A DNA stretch of 37,532 bases from a virus, in IMG/VR virus record IMGVR_UViG_3300034066_000615, positions 1-37,532 of that record. One strand, 5' to 3'. Below the pieces are notes generated by a model. That model was not told where the DNA came from. It did not search any database and saw nothing but the letters and a program-made list of their open reading frames with translations. Below, piece by piece: positions 15,210 to 23,571 of the stretch (positions within the stretch are counted from its first letter, which is position 1; each line of letters begins with the position of its first letter). Made by a program: the position numbers and the translations under genes.

Positions 15210-18200
15210 CTAGTGAATCCGAGCCTCGAGCTCGGCGACTTTGTTCTGTAGTGCGACGACCTTCTTCGCGAGCTCGATCGCCGACACCATCGCGGCGTTG
15301 CCGTAAGCGACCGAGAGGTCGCCATCGTGCGACTCGATGACCGCCTCGGGTAACACCTCGCGGAGCGACTGCGCCGAGACGCCCGCCTGGGTGATCTCGA
15401 CATCGGTGCGGTCGTATATGCCGCTCTTCACGTTGGCGAGATTGACGAGGAAGCCATCGTCTAGCTTTCGCCAGTTGGCCTTTACTCGTTCGTCAGAGTA
15501 AGCGGTGACGTTGCCGTTAAACACCGCGGTTCCGCTGTTGTTGATCGACGCAACATTGCCAGAATCTACGTTTCGGAATATCCACCCACGGCCCGCGGTG
15601 CTATTCATTGTGAAGTACGTCGCCCAATCGGCGGTTACAGATCCATGTGTGCCGAAATTAGATGTCTGTGCAAAAAAGATTCCGTAGGTTGGCTGATATG
15701 ACGAGCCGCTATAAAGATTGATTCCATATCCGGCGGCGGATGCGTTGTTTACCGTGATACCCGTATTTGCGGTGAGCGACGTCGTGAAAACTGTATTTCC
15801 GGTGACCGTCCCGCCAGAGAGCGGGAGCGCGTAGCTGCTGTAGTTGCTTGAGTTGAGGAAGCGCACCCAGCTCAACCATGTGCCGTCGTACCGCCCTCGC
15901 ATATACAGCTCGTTGCCAGGCGAGCCGTAGGCGATTGCAAGCTGCGTAACGTTCCCGGCTCCCGAGATGCCCGAGTATTCAAAATTAACCGGATGAAAAT
16001 ATAGTGACGCGCCGGGGCCGTTGCTATGCGTTCCGTAGAGCAGCGTGTATCCGGTGCCTGGTCTAGTGTTGGAAACGTGGTTCCAGTCGGCGGTGCCGCC
16101 AGTCTCGACCGTTGAGAAGAGCCACTTCGCAAATGCTGTCGAGGCGGGCACAGTTGTTGCGCTCGACTTATCTGCGGTTGTAGCCGATCCCGCGTTGCCG
16201 GTTATGTTGATGCCCCACGTTCCGCTCGCGCCGCTGCCGGTGAGCGATGGCGAATAGCTCGTGTAGTTACCGGCGTGTAGAACTTGGTTTCCGCTTTGCT
16301 GCAAGGCAACCGAGAAATTTGCCGAGCTTGTGGTAAGCGTGAAACGAGTAACATCACCAGTCGCGTCGTATATTGAAATACCGCCACTAGCGCTTGAAAA
16401 GAGCGTCCACTTCCTGCCGGAGCCGCCTGTCGCGTGTAAATACAACGCGGCGGCATTGCTGTTTGCAATGTAAAGCGTTCGCTCTGTTCCCGAGATGCTG
16501 TTAAACCCGGTAAAGCCGGAGCCGATACCGACATCGCCAGTTATCGTGCCACCGCTTAAGGGTAGCGCGTAGCTTGTGTAGTTTCCGCTGTGTAGCATTC
16601 GCCATCGAGACGAACCTACCGACCAACCAGTCCAGACTAAATCGTTCTCTGCGCCGCCAAGGCCGAAATATCCCGCGTAGTCATTAGAGATGTGGAACGT
16701 CATCATCGCATCGCCTGCCGATGCGTTGAAAACTGTCAGGCCGATATTTCCCGAAGCGCCGTTGTATGTTTGCCCGCTTGGCGTGTTGAATACTTTGGTT
16801 CCCGAAATATCGGAGCTGCCAGACGTATAAACGCCATTGGAAACGGTTGCGGCGTTCCCGGTGATGTTGATACCCCAGGTGCCTGACGCGCCGCTCCCTG
16901 TGAGCGTCGGCGCGTATGTGGTGAAATTTTCGCTGTGCAGCGATTGCCGAATTACCGAGGAGATATTTACCTGCTTCGCGGTTGTCGGCTTTGCTTCGTT
17001 CGTAATGCTCGTGACGCGGTTTGTCTCGTCGCCGTAGGCCGCGTATACCTTGACGGTGAAGCCGTTCCAATAGGATTGATACGGCCACCAGAAACAAAGA
17101 TTGCCGCCGTTATTTATCGCGACGAGGCCGGAGATGTTTGATCCGTTCGATATGCCGCCATGATTGATGATCGTGTCGTTGTAGATGTATCCCTGCACCT
17201 GGATGTCCCAGGGGATAAGCTGCCCGTAACTGTTGCCGGTAATTTCCAAGACGAACGGATCGCCGTTAGTCGCGGCATAGTTGATATTAGTCGTCACGAG
17301 CGTTCCGTTAGGAAAGTCTCTCATCGACTGAATAGGATCAGTTGATGCCGAGGCGGCGTTGCCCGTGATGTTGATCGCCCATGTCCCGGTCGCGTTTGCG
17401 CCAGTCAAAGATGGCGCATAGCTGTTGTAGTTGCCCGCGTGGATGGCGACATTTCCGCCCTTAATGTAAACCTCGCTCGTACCTCTTACGCCTAGGTATA
17501 AAGCTCCGGTAACACCGAGAGCGCCTGCGTTTATTTCATTTCCGTAGAAGGAAACACCGCCGCTGTAGTTGGCTTGGAGTCCACCGTTTGCGCCCGAGAA
17601 GTACGTCGTGCCGCTTAACGTGCCGCCGCTCAATGGGAGCGCGTAGCTGCTGTAGTTAGCGCTATCAAGTAATGCGCGCCACGAAGACCAACTGCTGTTA
17701 TATGCGCGAGCGTAGCTCTGGCCGGTCTGAAAATGGGTTGCAAACTGCCCAACTACATTTGACTCGTTGCCGTAAGTTAAGACCGCGTAGTAAGTATCGG
17801 TTGGGTTGTTCGCGTTAGGCTCTAACCGATACGCGCTGCTTGTGAATAGGGAGTTCGGATTTGAGATTCCCGTCGTGCTGCGGAGCATGAACCCGGAAAA
17901 AGACGAGGTGATATACCCGCTCGGATTCGTCGCGTTGTACGGCGTAAACCCGAGCGCAGTGGTGACGTTGCTCGAAGTGATCTCGCCGCGGATCGTCGCG
18001 GAGCTTTTGTTCTCGACGTTGCCGAGGCCGACGTCGCTCGAGGTGAGCGTGACGGCGCCGGTGCGACCGGCGACGGAGGTGACCGCGTCGGTGAAGGACA
18101 TCACGCCCGTCGAGCTGTTGTAGCTCAACGAACCCGAGGCGGAGATAGAGGCGCGAGCTCGAGCCTGGGTGAAGTAGAGATTCGTCGATCCTTCGGCGAG

Positions 18201-18539
18201 CGAGTCGGTCGAACCCGGCGAGGCGCTGATCTCGATATAGCTCGAGCCCGCCCATCGGTAGGTTTTATTCGTGTCGACCGTGACGTAGATCTTGCCCGTC
18301 TCGCCCGTACCAGGGAGCGACGCAAAGTTCGCGACCTCGACAACATCGTCCACATAGGACGGAAGCTGCGCGGACGGAACCTTCCCGGCGGCATCGAGCG
18401 AGGCGTAGCCATTGGCGATGCCCTTGTTCGATGCGACCTCCTTCTGCCCGAGCTCCGTATTGAGCCCGGTGAAGTTGTCGTCGACTTCCTGGTGAGTAAG
18501 AGCGGAGCCCTTACCGGCGCGAGTCGTGATCGTTGCCAC
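15210..18539 (-). CDS. Long fibre with C-terminal S74 intramolecular chaperone
   Basis: 1109 residues from GTG 18539 (GAGGAA ten bases upstream). The N-terminus (ITTRAGKGSALTHQEVDDNF) is a common virion-attachment module. The middle is built of repeated beta-rich segments, with units such as SYALPLSGGT and SGASGTWGINITGNA recurring four or more times. The last 100 residues (DERVKANWRKLDDGFL, ending in a helix KKVVALQNKVAELEARI) are a peptidase S74 / endosialidase-type chaperone that trimerises the fibre and then cuts itself off. It is probably the main receptor-binding protein. The central DNA (about 15500-18000) has lower GC than its surroundings and no CTCGAG sites, a sign of separate origin. 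Confidence 0.85.
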   Translation of the reverse strand: MATITTRAGKGSALTHQEVDDNFTGLNTELGQKEVASNKGIANGYASLDAAGKVPSAQLPSYVDDVVEVANFASLPGTGETGKIYVTVDTNKTYRWAGSSYIEISASPGSTDSLAEGSTNLYFTQARARASISASGSLSYNSSTGVMSFTDAVTSVAGRTGAVTLTSSDVGLGNVENKSSATIRGEITSSNVTTALGFTPYNATNPSGYITSSFSGFMLRSTTGISNPNSLFTSSAYRLEPNANNPTDTYYAVLTYGNESNVVGQFATHFQTGQSYARAYNSSWSSWRALLDSANYSSYALPLSGGTLSGTTYFSGANGGLQANYSGGVSFYGNEINAGALGVTGALYLGVRGTSEVYIKGGNVAIHAGNYNSYAPSLTGANATGTWAINITGNAASASTDPIQSMRDFPNGTLVTTNINYAATNGDPFVLEITGNSYGQLIPWDIQVQGYIYNDTIINHGGISNGSNISGLVAINNGGNLCFWWPYQSYWNGFTVKVYAAYGDETNRVTSITNEAKPTTAKQVNISSVIRQSLHSENFTTYAPTLTGSGASGTWGINITGNAATVSNGVYTSGSSDISGTKVFNTPSGQTYNGASGNIGLTVFNASAGDAMMTFHISNDYAGYFGLGGAENDLVWTGWSVGSSRWRMLHSGNYTSYALPLSGGTITGDVGIGSGFTGFNSISGTERTLYIANSNAAALYLHATGGSGRKWTLFSSASGGISIYDATGDVTRFTLTTSSANFSVALQQSGNQVLHAGNYTSYSPSLTGSGASGTWGINITGNAGSATTADKSSATTVPASTAFAKWLFSTVETGGTADWNHVSNTRPGTGYTLLYGTHSNGPGASLYFHPVNFEYSGISGAGNVTQLAIAYGSPGNELYMRGRYDGTWLSWVRFLNSSNYSSYALPLSGGTVTGNTVFTTSLTANTGITVNNASAAGYGINLYSGSSYQPTYGIFFAQTSNFGTHGSVTADWATYFTMNSTAGRGWIFRNVDSGNVASINNSGTAVFNGNVTAYSDERVKANWRKLDDGFLVNLANVKSGIYDRTDVEITQAGVSAQSLREVLPEAVIESHDGDLSVAYGNAAMVSAIELAKKVVALQNKVAELEARIH

Positions 18540-18545
18540 GTTCGA

Positions 18546-18977
18546 TTATTCCTCGGAGATCGTCAGGGTGCTCGAGGCGAATTCCGGGATGATCAAGTTC
18601 GACACAGCGAGCGACGCGGTGAGCTCGCCCTTGTAGAGGATCTTCCCTGCGCCGCTCGAGGCGGTGCCGACCGCGAAATGGGAGATCGTGTTCGAGCCCC
18701 CGGTGCATTGCGGGAAGGTGATCGCGGAGGCGTTCGTGACGGAGTTGTTCGTCACGGTCCATCCGCTAGAGGTGCGCGCGACGGCGACGCGAGCGTAGCC
18801 GGTGTAGCTCGCCTCGCTCGTCGTCTGATCGCCTGCTTCGCCAGGATCGGCGGTGTGCAGCGAGACGTAGAGGTTCGTGTTCGGCGAGCTCGCCGCGTTG
18901 TCTGCCAGGTTAGCGATCGCCGTACCCTGGAAGAACAGTTTCATCAGGTCATTTTCGAATGTGTTGCCCTTTGACAT
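18546..18977 (-). CDS. Virion protein preceding the fibre (fibre-attachment family)
   Basis: 143 residues with AGGAGA before ATG 18977. The sequence (GNTFENDLMKLFFQGTAIANL, SLHTADPGEAGDQTTSEASYTGYARVAV, a GGSNTISHFAVG turn) belongs to a widespread family of small phage proteins found beside fibre genes and usually annotated as tail-fibre or head-decoration proteins. It is soluble and beta-rich. Its exact place on the particle is not clear, and here it lies on the capsid side of the connectors. Confidence 0.65.
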   Translation of the reverse strand: MSKGNTFENDLMKLFFQGTAIANLADNAASSPNTNLYVSLHTADPGEAGDQTTSEASYTGYARVAVARTSSGWTVTNNSVTNASAITFPQCTGGSNTISHFAVGTASSGAGKILYKGELTASLAVSNLIIPEFASSTLTISEE

Positions 18978-18988
18978 TTTTCAGTCTC

Positions 18989-19573
18989 CTAGACTGTCCA
19001 GTTGACATCCCGCGGCCTCGGGACACCGTGAAAACAAACGACGCGCTCTTCGCCAGGCCATCGAGCGCCAAACTTTCGCGAGACGATCTGTCTCGGGAAT
19101 AACTCCTGGAGGCGGTCCGGCTCGAGGCCGACCGTCTCCGAGATCCAGGCCTGGTCGCCCCATCGGGTCGGCTCCAGGTAATCCGCAGCGCGCTCCTCGC
19201 TGAACTCGAGCGCGATGTGTGAGAAGTCTCCGCACCAGGCCATCACGCCCGACGCGCAGCTCGACGGCCGACCGAAGTCGGAGAGCATCGAGAACTTGTG
19301 CGGGTAGTCCGCGATGTCGTCGATCGAGCCGACGATCACCGTGTCGAGGTCGAAGTACAGCGTCGGCCCGGTGAACCACTCGAAAAGCTCGAGCTTGGAC
19401 CACCATCCCGACCAGGACCGCAGAATCGGAACCCGCTCGCAGGGAACCTCGACGTCCGCGAGACACACGAATCGGTGCGGAAGCGAGAGATGCTTTGCCA
19501 CACCATCGCGCAGGCGCTCGACGTAGTCGACACCGTAGTCGCCGCCGCTCTTGAGCACACAGGCGACCGTCAG
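18989..19573 (-). CDS. Glycosyltransferase-like protein (DxD type)
   Basis: About 194 residues. A DxD motif in LYFDLDTVIVG, WSGWWSKLELFEW, SGVMAWCGD, WGDQAWI and a final VCFHGVPRPRDV are the hallmarks of a phage-borne nucleotide-sugar glycosyltransferase family resembling GT8. The likely start is CTG at 19573, which overlaps the upstream TGA (CTGA) exactly like the ATGA and GTGA overlaps elsewhere, and puts TVACVLKSGG at the N-terminus where the first beta strand belongs. GTG codons at 19606 or 19561 are alternatives, with no good ribosome site. A 331-residue upstream extension is a shadow. It may glycosylate virion proteins or alter host surface sugar. Confidence 0.75.
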   Translation of the reverse strand: MTVACVLKSGGDYGVDYVERLRDGVAKHLSLPHRFVCLADVEVPCERVPILRSWSGWWSKLELFEWFTGPTLYFDLDTVIVGSIDDIADYPHKFSMLSDFGRPSSCASGVMAWCGDFSHIALEFSEERAADYLEPTRWGDQAWISETVGLEPDRLQELFPRQIVSRKFGARWPGEERVVCFHGVPRPRDVNWTV

Positions 19574-20160
19574 AGCACCGCGCGCAGCTCGACTCTCGGA
19601 TAACACTCGAGCGCCGTGTCGCGCGTCGCGTTCAAGATCTCGAGGTTCGGATGTCGTTGCGAGGCCTCGTTGAAGGCCGACGCGAAGAGCTGATAAGGCG
19701 ACGCTTTGTTCAGCGCGCCCGGATGATCCCCGAACCAATGTCTCTTCGCTCCCATCTTCATATCGAAACCGAGGAGAACGATCGGCGAACAGTTCGCCAG
19801 GACGGCAAGGTTCACCGCCTGGAATCCCGAGTTGTCGCCGCGATGTATTCGGCCAGGCTCGAGCGAGAAGCCCTGCCGGTCGACGCTGTCGATGTAGTGC
19901 AGTCGCCACCGCCTTGCGGCTCCGGCGTCCTGCGTTACTCGTAAACCTTTGAAGCTCGGCGCGCCCTGGTGGAGATCCCACCATTCCGGGTCCGCGGCAT
20001 AGAGCACATCGGCCCAGGGTGCGAGCTTGTAGTTGTCGTTGACGACGATCACCGCCGCGCGTTCGCGACAGTAGTCGACGTCCTCTGCGGTAAGACTAGG
20101 CCCGCTCGCGACGACGACGCATGGGCGCCGATACAGTCTCGCGAAAGGGTTCCGGCGCAC
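19570..20160 (-). CDS. MptE / DUF115-like Rossmann protein, possible sugar transferase
   Basis: 196 residues from GTG 20160, just after an in-frame TAG. CVVVASGPSLTAEDVDYC followed by AAVIVVNDNYKLAPWADVLYAADPEWW and IVLLGFDM are the pattern of a Rossmann-like family related to MptE/DUF115 and to some sialyltransferase-like proteins, which use a nucleotide-sugar or nucleotide donor. It overlaps the previous gene by 65 bases and the glycosyltransferase gene by four, so the two enzymes are coupled and probably act in the same sugar modification. The exact reaction cannot be read from sequence. Confidence 0.65.
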   Translation of the reverse strand: MRRNPFARLYRRPCVVVASGPSLTAEDVDYCRERAAVIVVNDNYKLAPWADVLYAADPEWWDLHQGAPSFKGLRVTQDAGAARRWRLHYIDSVDRQGFSLEPGRIHRGDNSGFQAVNLAVLANCSPIVLLGFDMKMGAKRHWFGDHPGALNKASPYQLFASAFNEASQRHPNLEILNATRDTALECYPRVELRAVL

Positions 20161-20332
20161 CGCCTAGCGCCTGGTTTTCTTTGGGACCGGGAGCTCCGTC
20201 TCGAGCTGCCCATCCGTTGATCACCGCCACCTCGGCGAGCTCGCCCTCGAGCTCGTCGCCGACGTTGAAGGATCGAACCTGGTGTTCCCCGTCAGGGACA
20301 CCGCGGAAGGGAATCTTGCAAATTGCTTTCAT
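20096..20332 (-). CDS. Small protein downstream of major capsid
   Basis: 78 residues. The first part (KAICKIPFRGVPDGEHQVRSFNVGDELEGELAEVAV) is a small beta domain seen after capsid genes in several phages. The C-terminal 25 residues are polar and end in Arg-rich RRRRERA. It lies directly after the terminator-like hairpin that follows the capsid gene. Function unknown. A head-completion or decoration role is only possible. Confidence 0.55.
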   Translation of the reverse strand: MKAICKIPFRGVPDGEHQVRSFNVGDELEGELAEVAVINGWAARDGAPGPKENQALGGAPEPFRETVSAPMRRRRERA

Positions 20333-20334
20333 TC

Positions 20335-20365
20335 AAAGAAACGGAGCGGGAGGTTGCCCTCCCGC
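20335..20365 (-). terminator. Terminator-like hairpin after the major capsid gene
   Basis: On the minus strand an 8-bp GC stem (GCGGGAGG / CCTCCCGC, 20365-20346) with a GCAA loop is followed by TCCGTTTCTTT. The T tract is imperfect, so termination may be partial. It would keep capsid mRNA more abundant than the genes that follow, or protect its 3' end. Confidence 0.65.
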
Positions 20366-20390
20366 CCCGCTCTCCTGGTCTTTAGTCAGA

Positions 20391-21629
20391 TCAGGTCGTG
20401 GCGCACTTGATGACCTTGACCGCCTGGTTGTCGGCGAGCTTGCCACCGACGCGCTTGCGGAAGATCCACTTTACCTGGCCCGGAGTTGTAACTTCGTCGA
20501 GCGTCACACGAAGGCCGACGAGGTCGACGATCGTGTAGGCCGCGCGGAAGTCACCGAAGGCGATCGGGAAGGCGTTCGCACCGATGTCCGCCATGTCCTC
20601 GTTCTCGACCACAGCGTAGCCGAGGAGGCTTGACGGCATTCCGGCGGCGATGCCCGGCTGCCACAGGTAGTTCGCGTCCGAGTCCTTGAACTTGCGAACG
20701 ACGGCGAGCGTCGCCTTGTTCATCATCCATCGAGCGTTCGCGCGGTAGCCCGCCTTCAGCTTATGGACGAGGTCGACGAGCTTGTCGGCCGGGTAGGCCA
20801 CAGGCGACGTCAGCGACAGAGCCGGGAAGCCCGCAGCAGCGCCGGTCGGGACGTACTGCACCGAGCCGAACGCCAGGGAGGCGTCGTCGCTCGAGCTCTT
20901 CGTCGCGGCCATGATGCCGGTCGGCTTGTTGCTGCCGTTGCCAGTCGTGAAGGCGACGCCCTCTGCCGCGGCGAAAGCCACCGAGACCGAGTTCGTCAAC
21001 CAGGCGCCGACGTCGAAGAACATATCGTTCAGCGACTCTTCCGAGGCCTTCGGGTAGGCGTAGAGGGTGCCGAACGTCGGAGCCACTTCGCCGAGCTGCG
21101 GCGTGTTGCTCTCCGAGCGCGTACCGTTCTCACCCGCCCAGGCGGTGCCGGTGCCGAGCGTGTCGACCAGGATCTTGTAATCCGGGCTCGACGCGGTCAC
21201 CACGTTCGCGACCTGGCGCATCGGCGAAATGTTGGTGAGCTGCGTGATGATGGCGCGCGAGAGCTCCTCGGGGACAGCGTAGCCGCCCGCCGCCGAGCCG
21301 CCGGTGCCGGTCGTGTAGACGGCCTTGCGCTCGGCATCCTGGAGAGCCGCGATCGCCTTCTGGTCGCGCGGGCTGCGGATGTAGTTCACGAAGGCCGACT
21401 TGTGTTCGTCGTTCTTCGGAGCGTCGCCTGCGCCCGCGATCGTGATGCGGCCGAGCTTGACGTTCACTTCCTCGAGCGACTTCTGCACCTTGGCGAACTC
21501 TGCGTCAGCCTTGGCCTCGAACTCCTTGCGCTCGCTGTCCGAACGCTTCTCGAACACCTCGCGAGCCGAACGCTCGTCGGTGACTACTTTCGCGAGCGCA
21601 TCGACGGCGCTCTTCACTTCGATAGACAT
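20391..21629 (-). CDS. Major capsid protein, HK97 family
   Basis: 412 residues. The N-terminal 100 or so residues are a charged coiled-coil delta domain (KVVTDERSAREVFEKRSD, ending near YIRSPRDQKA) that acts as built-in scaffold and is removed by the prohead protease. The rest shows the HK97 fold features: GGYAVPEELSRAIITQL, then SPMRQVANVV, DYKILVDTLGTGTAW, and the C-terminal LVGLRVTLDEVTTPGQVKW. It follows the protease and portal genes in the standard order. Confidence 0.95.
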   Translation of the reverse strand: MSIEVKSAVDALAKVVTDERSAREVFEKRSDSERKEFEAKADAEFAKVQKSLEEVNVKLGRITIAGAGDAPKNDEHKSAFVNYIRSPRDQKAIAALQDAERKAVYTTGTGGSAAGGYAVPEELSRAIITQLTNISPMRQVANVVTASSPDYKILVDTLGTGTAWAGENGTRSESNTPQLGEVAPTFGTLYAYPKASEESLNDMFFDVGAWLTNSVSVAFAAAEGVAFTTGNGSNKPTGIMAATKSSSDDASLAFGSVQYVPTGAAAGFPALSLTSPVAYPADKLVDLVHKLKAGYRANARWMMNKATLAVVRKFKDSDANYLWQPGIAAGMPSSLLGYAVVENEDMADIGANAFPIAFGDFRAAYTIVDLVGLRVTLDEVTTPGQVKWIFRKRVGGKLADNQAVKVIKCATT

Positions 21630-21668
21630 TTTGGTTTACCTCAAAGAATGATGACTAGATGGTTCCGC

Positions 21669-22325
21669 TCACTTTGCGGTGAGCTCCTCGACCGTTCGCT
21701 TGATGTGATCGGCGAGGTCGTTCTCTGCTGTGTCCTCGATCTCTGCGTCACACAGAGCCGAGTCACCGAAGCCATGCGCGGTTATCTGCTTGGCTTCTTT
21801 GCGAGAGAATCCGGCGTCACGCAGGAACCTCTCGAAATCTTTGGGCGAGCTAATGTCGCTCGCTTTGACGCCCGTTATCCGGGCCTCGGAATTAGCCGGG
21901 AATGTCACCGGCGACACTTCCCATAGCTGAACGTCGGTAAGGATTCGCGAGTCTTGCTCGCGGTCGACCTGGTATGAGCGCGTCGTGTATCCGATCGAGA
22001 GCCCGGTCAGAGCGCCGAGCTTGATCAGCTCGCGCGCCTCGTTGCCGCGCTGCGTGTCGGCGAGCTTGCCCTTCACAAAGAGACCGCGATCGTCTTCGCG
22101 CATTTCGGTCCAGACACCGATCGGCTCTTCGGGGTTGTGCTGCCAGAGCATCGCGGGCATTCGGCCGGAGGCCTTCGCCTCCTCGAGCGACTTCGCGAAC
22201 GCGCCAGGCGCGACGATGTCGCTGTAGCTGTCGAGGTTTCCGAAGACCGAGCCGTAGCCCTCGATCACCCCGGAGTCGTCGACCGCCTTAATTTCGGCGA
22301 CGACCTTCAATCGTTTCGTTTCCAT
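21669..22325 (-). CDS. Prohead protease, HK97 family
   Basis: 218 residues. A serine protease of the herpesvirus-assemblin-like fold that trims the capsid delta domain. Visible features: YGSVFGNLDSYSDIVAPGAF, the catalytic His in LWQHNPEEPIG, the catalytic Ser in LTGLSIGY and LWEVSPVTFPANSEA. The start at ATG 22325 is chosen because a GAGGA ribosome site lies eight bases upstream. An in-frame ATG at 22340 overlaps the portal stop but has no ribosome site. The C-terminal 50 residues are an extra helical tail (DFERFLRDAGFSRKEAKQI). Confidence 0.9.
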   Translation of the reverse strand: METKRLKVVAEIKAVDDSGVIEGYGSVFGNLDSYSDIVAPGAFAKSLEEAKASGRMPAMLWQHNPEEPIGVWTEMREDDRGLFVKGKLADTQRGNEARELIKLGALTGLSIGYTTRSYQVDREQDSRILTDVQLWEVSPVTFPANSEARITGVKASDISSPKDFERFLRDAGFSRKEAKQITAHGFGDSALCDAEIEDTAENDLADHIKRTVEELTAK

Positions 22326-22336
22326 TTCTTTGATCC

Positions 22337-23560
22337 TCATGCCGCGCCGGTCGGCGCGACGTCTGAATTCGGCGGCATTCCTGCCGCGGTCATGTTGAGC
22401 GGTTGCAGATACACCTCGCCCTCGTCGATCGGGTTCATGTCCTCGAGACGACGGACGTCGTTCACCGAGAGCCATCCCCAGTTCCGGCCGATCGCGTAGG
22501 CGTCGTAGCGCGACTTCAGATCGCCGCGCAGAAGCGCCTCGGGTGAGAGCTTCGAGAAGTAGGTATTCGGCGCCGTGATCAGATCGCGCGAGATCGACTG
22601 CTCCCATCGCGTCATCCAGGGACCGATGCAATGTCCGAGGAAGTCGAGCGATTGGTGCTCAATGTTTGAGAACGTCGCGCGCGAGAGATCGCCGATCAGG
22701 TGAGGCGGAACGCGGAACAGGCCCGCGATCTCGGATCGTTGGAATTCGCGCGTCTGCAAAAACTGCGAGTCGTCGTTCGAGAGCGAGAGCCGCTCGATCG
22801 ACATCCCCTCCTCGAGGAGAGCCGTCCGGCGAGCGTTACCGCTTCCGGCGTAGGCAGAGTTCCAGGTGTCCTTCAGTCGTCCGGCCGCTTCGGCGGAGAG
22901 CTTCTGCGGATGCTTCAAGACGACGCCAGGCGTCGCGTCGTTGCGGTAAAACCGGCCCGCGTACTCCTGCGTCGCGTAAGCGACACCGATCGAGTCGCGT
23001 CCGGATTCGATCACACCGACCGGCTGCACACCGTCGCGCGTTCGATAGCGGAGCGTGAACACCTCGTCGGCGCGCAGGGTGATCCGGTCGCCCTGCTCAC
23101 GTTGAAGCTCGTAGACGAGCTGCATATCCGGGAGCTGCTTGATAGTGATGCGATCCGGGTGAATCGGAATCAGCTCGTCTACGATGTTCGAGGCGCGCGA
23201 GCGCCAGTTGATGTACGCGAACCCGGCCCCGCGTAGGAGCGCGTGTTCGGTCAACATTTCGCGGAACTCCTGCGAGGTCTGCCAGGAGTTCGGTCGGTCG
23301 TGCAGGAGAATCTGTAGCGGATGCTCGGCGGCGCGCTCGCGACCGCCATCGGTGCGGCGCCGGTACATATTCAACGGCATCGAGCCGATCGTCTCGGCGA
23401 TCACGCGGACGCAAGCGTAGACCGCAGCGACGCGCATCGCGGTCTGTTCGTTTACATGGACACCCGAGGCGGAATTCGTGCCCTCGAGGCGCATGATCAA
23501 ACGGTCGAGCGCGGTCTGTCCTGCGCTCTTCCGTCGCATGATTCGATCTATCCAGGACAC
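22337..23560 (-). CDS. Portal protein, HK97 family
   Basis: 407 residues. It forms the 12-fold ring at one vertex through which DNA is pumped. Typical features: AVYACVRVIAETIGSMPLNM, HPLQILLHDRPN, EFREMLTEHALLRGAGFAYI, FRVPPHLIGDLSRATFSNIE and LRGDLKSRYDAYAIGRNWGW. Length and order (after the large terminase, before the protease) match HK97-like phages. Confidence 0.95.
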   Translation of the reverse strand: MSWIDRIMRRKSAGQTALDRLIMRLEGTNSASGVHVNEQTAMRVAAVYACVRVIAETIGSMPLNMYRRRTDGGRERAAEHPLQILLHDRPNSWQTSQEFREMLTEHALLRGAGFAYINWRSRASNIVDELIPIHPDRITIKQLPDMQLVYELQREQGDRITLRADEVFTLRYRTRDGVQPVGVIESGRDSIGVAYATQEYAGRFYRNDATPGVVLKHPQKLSAEAAGRLKDTWNSAYAGSGNARRTALLEEGMSIERLSLSNDDSQFLQTREFQRSEIAGLFRVPPHLIGDLSRATFSNIEHQSLDFLGHCIGPWMTRWEQSISRDLITAPNTYFSKLSPEALLRGDLKSRYDAYAIGRNWGWLSVNDVRRLEDMNPIDEGEVYLQPLNMTAAGMPPNSDVAPTGAA

Positions 23561-23571
23561 AGGAAACCTCG

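Noticed and set aside
18989-19984. 331-residue extension of the glycosyltransferase
   Set aside because: The added N-terminal residues overlap the complete MptE-like gene in another frame and look like non-coding translation.
20763-21926. 387-residue open frame opposite the capsid and protease genes
   Set aside because: Antisense shadow of the major capsid gene with Arg/Glu-rich random-like composition.
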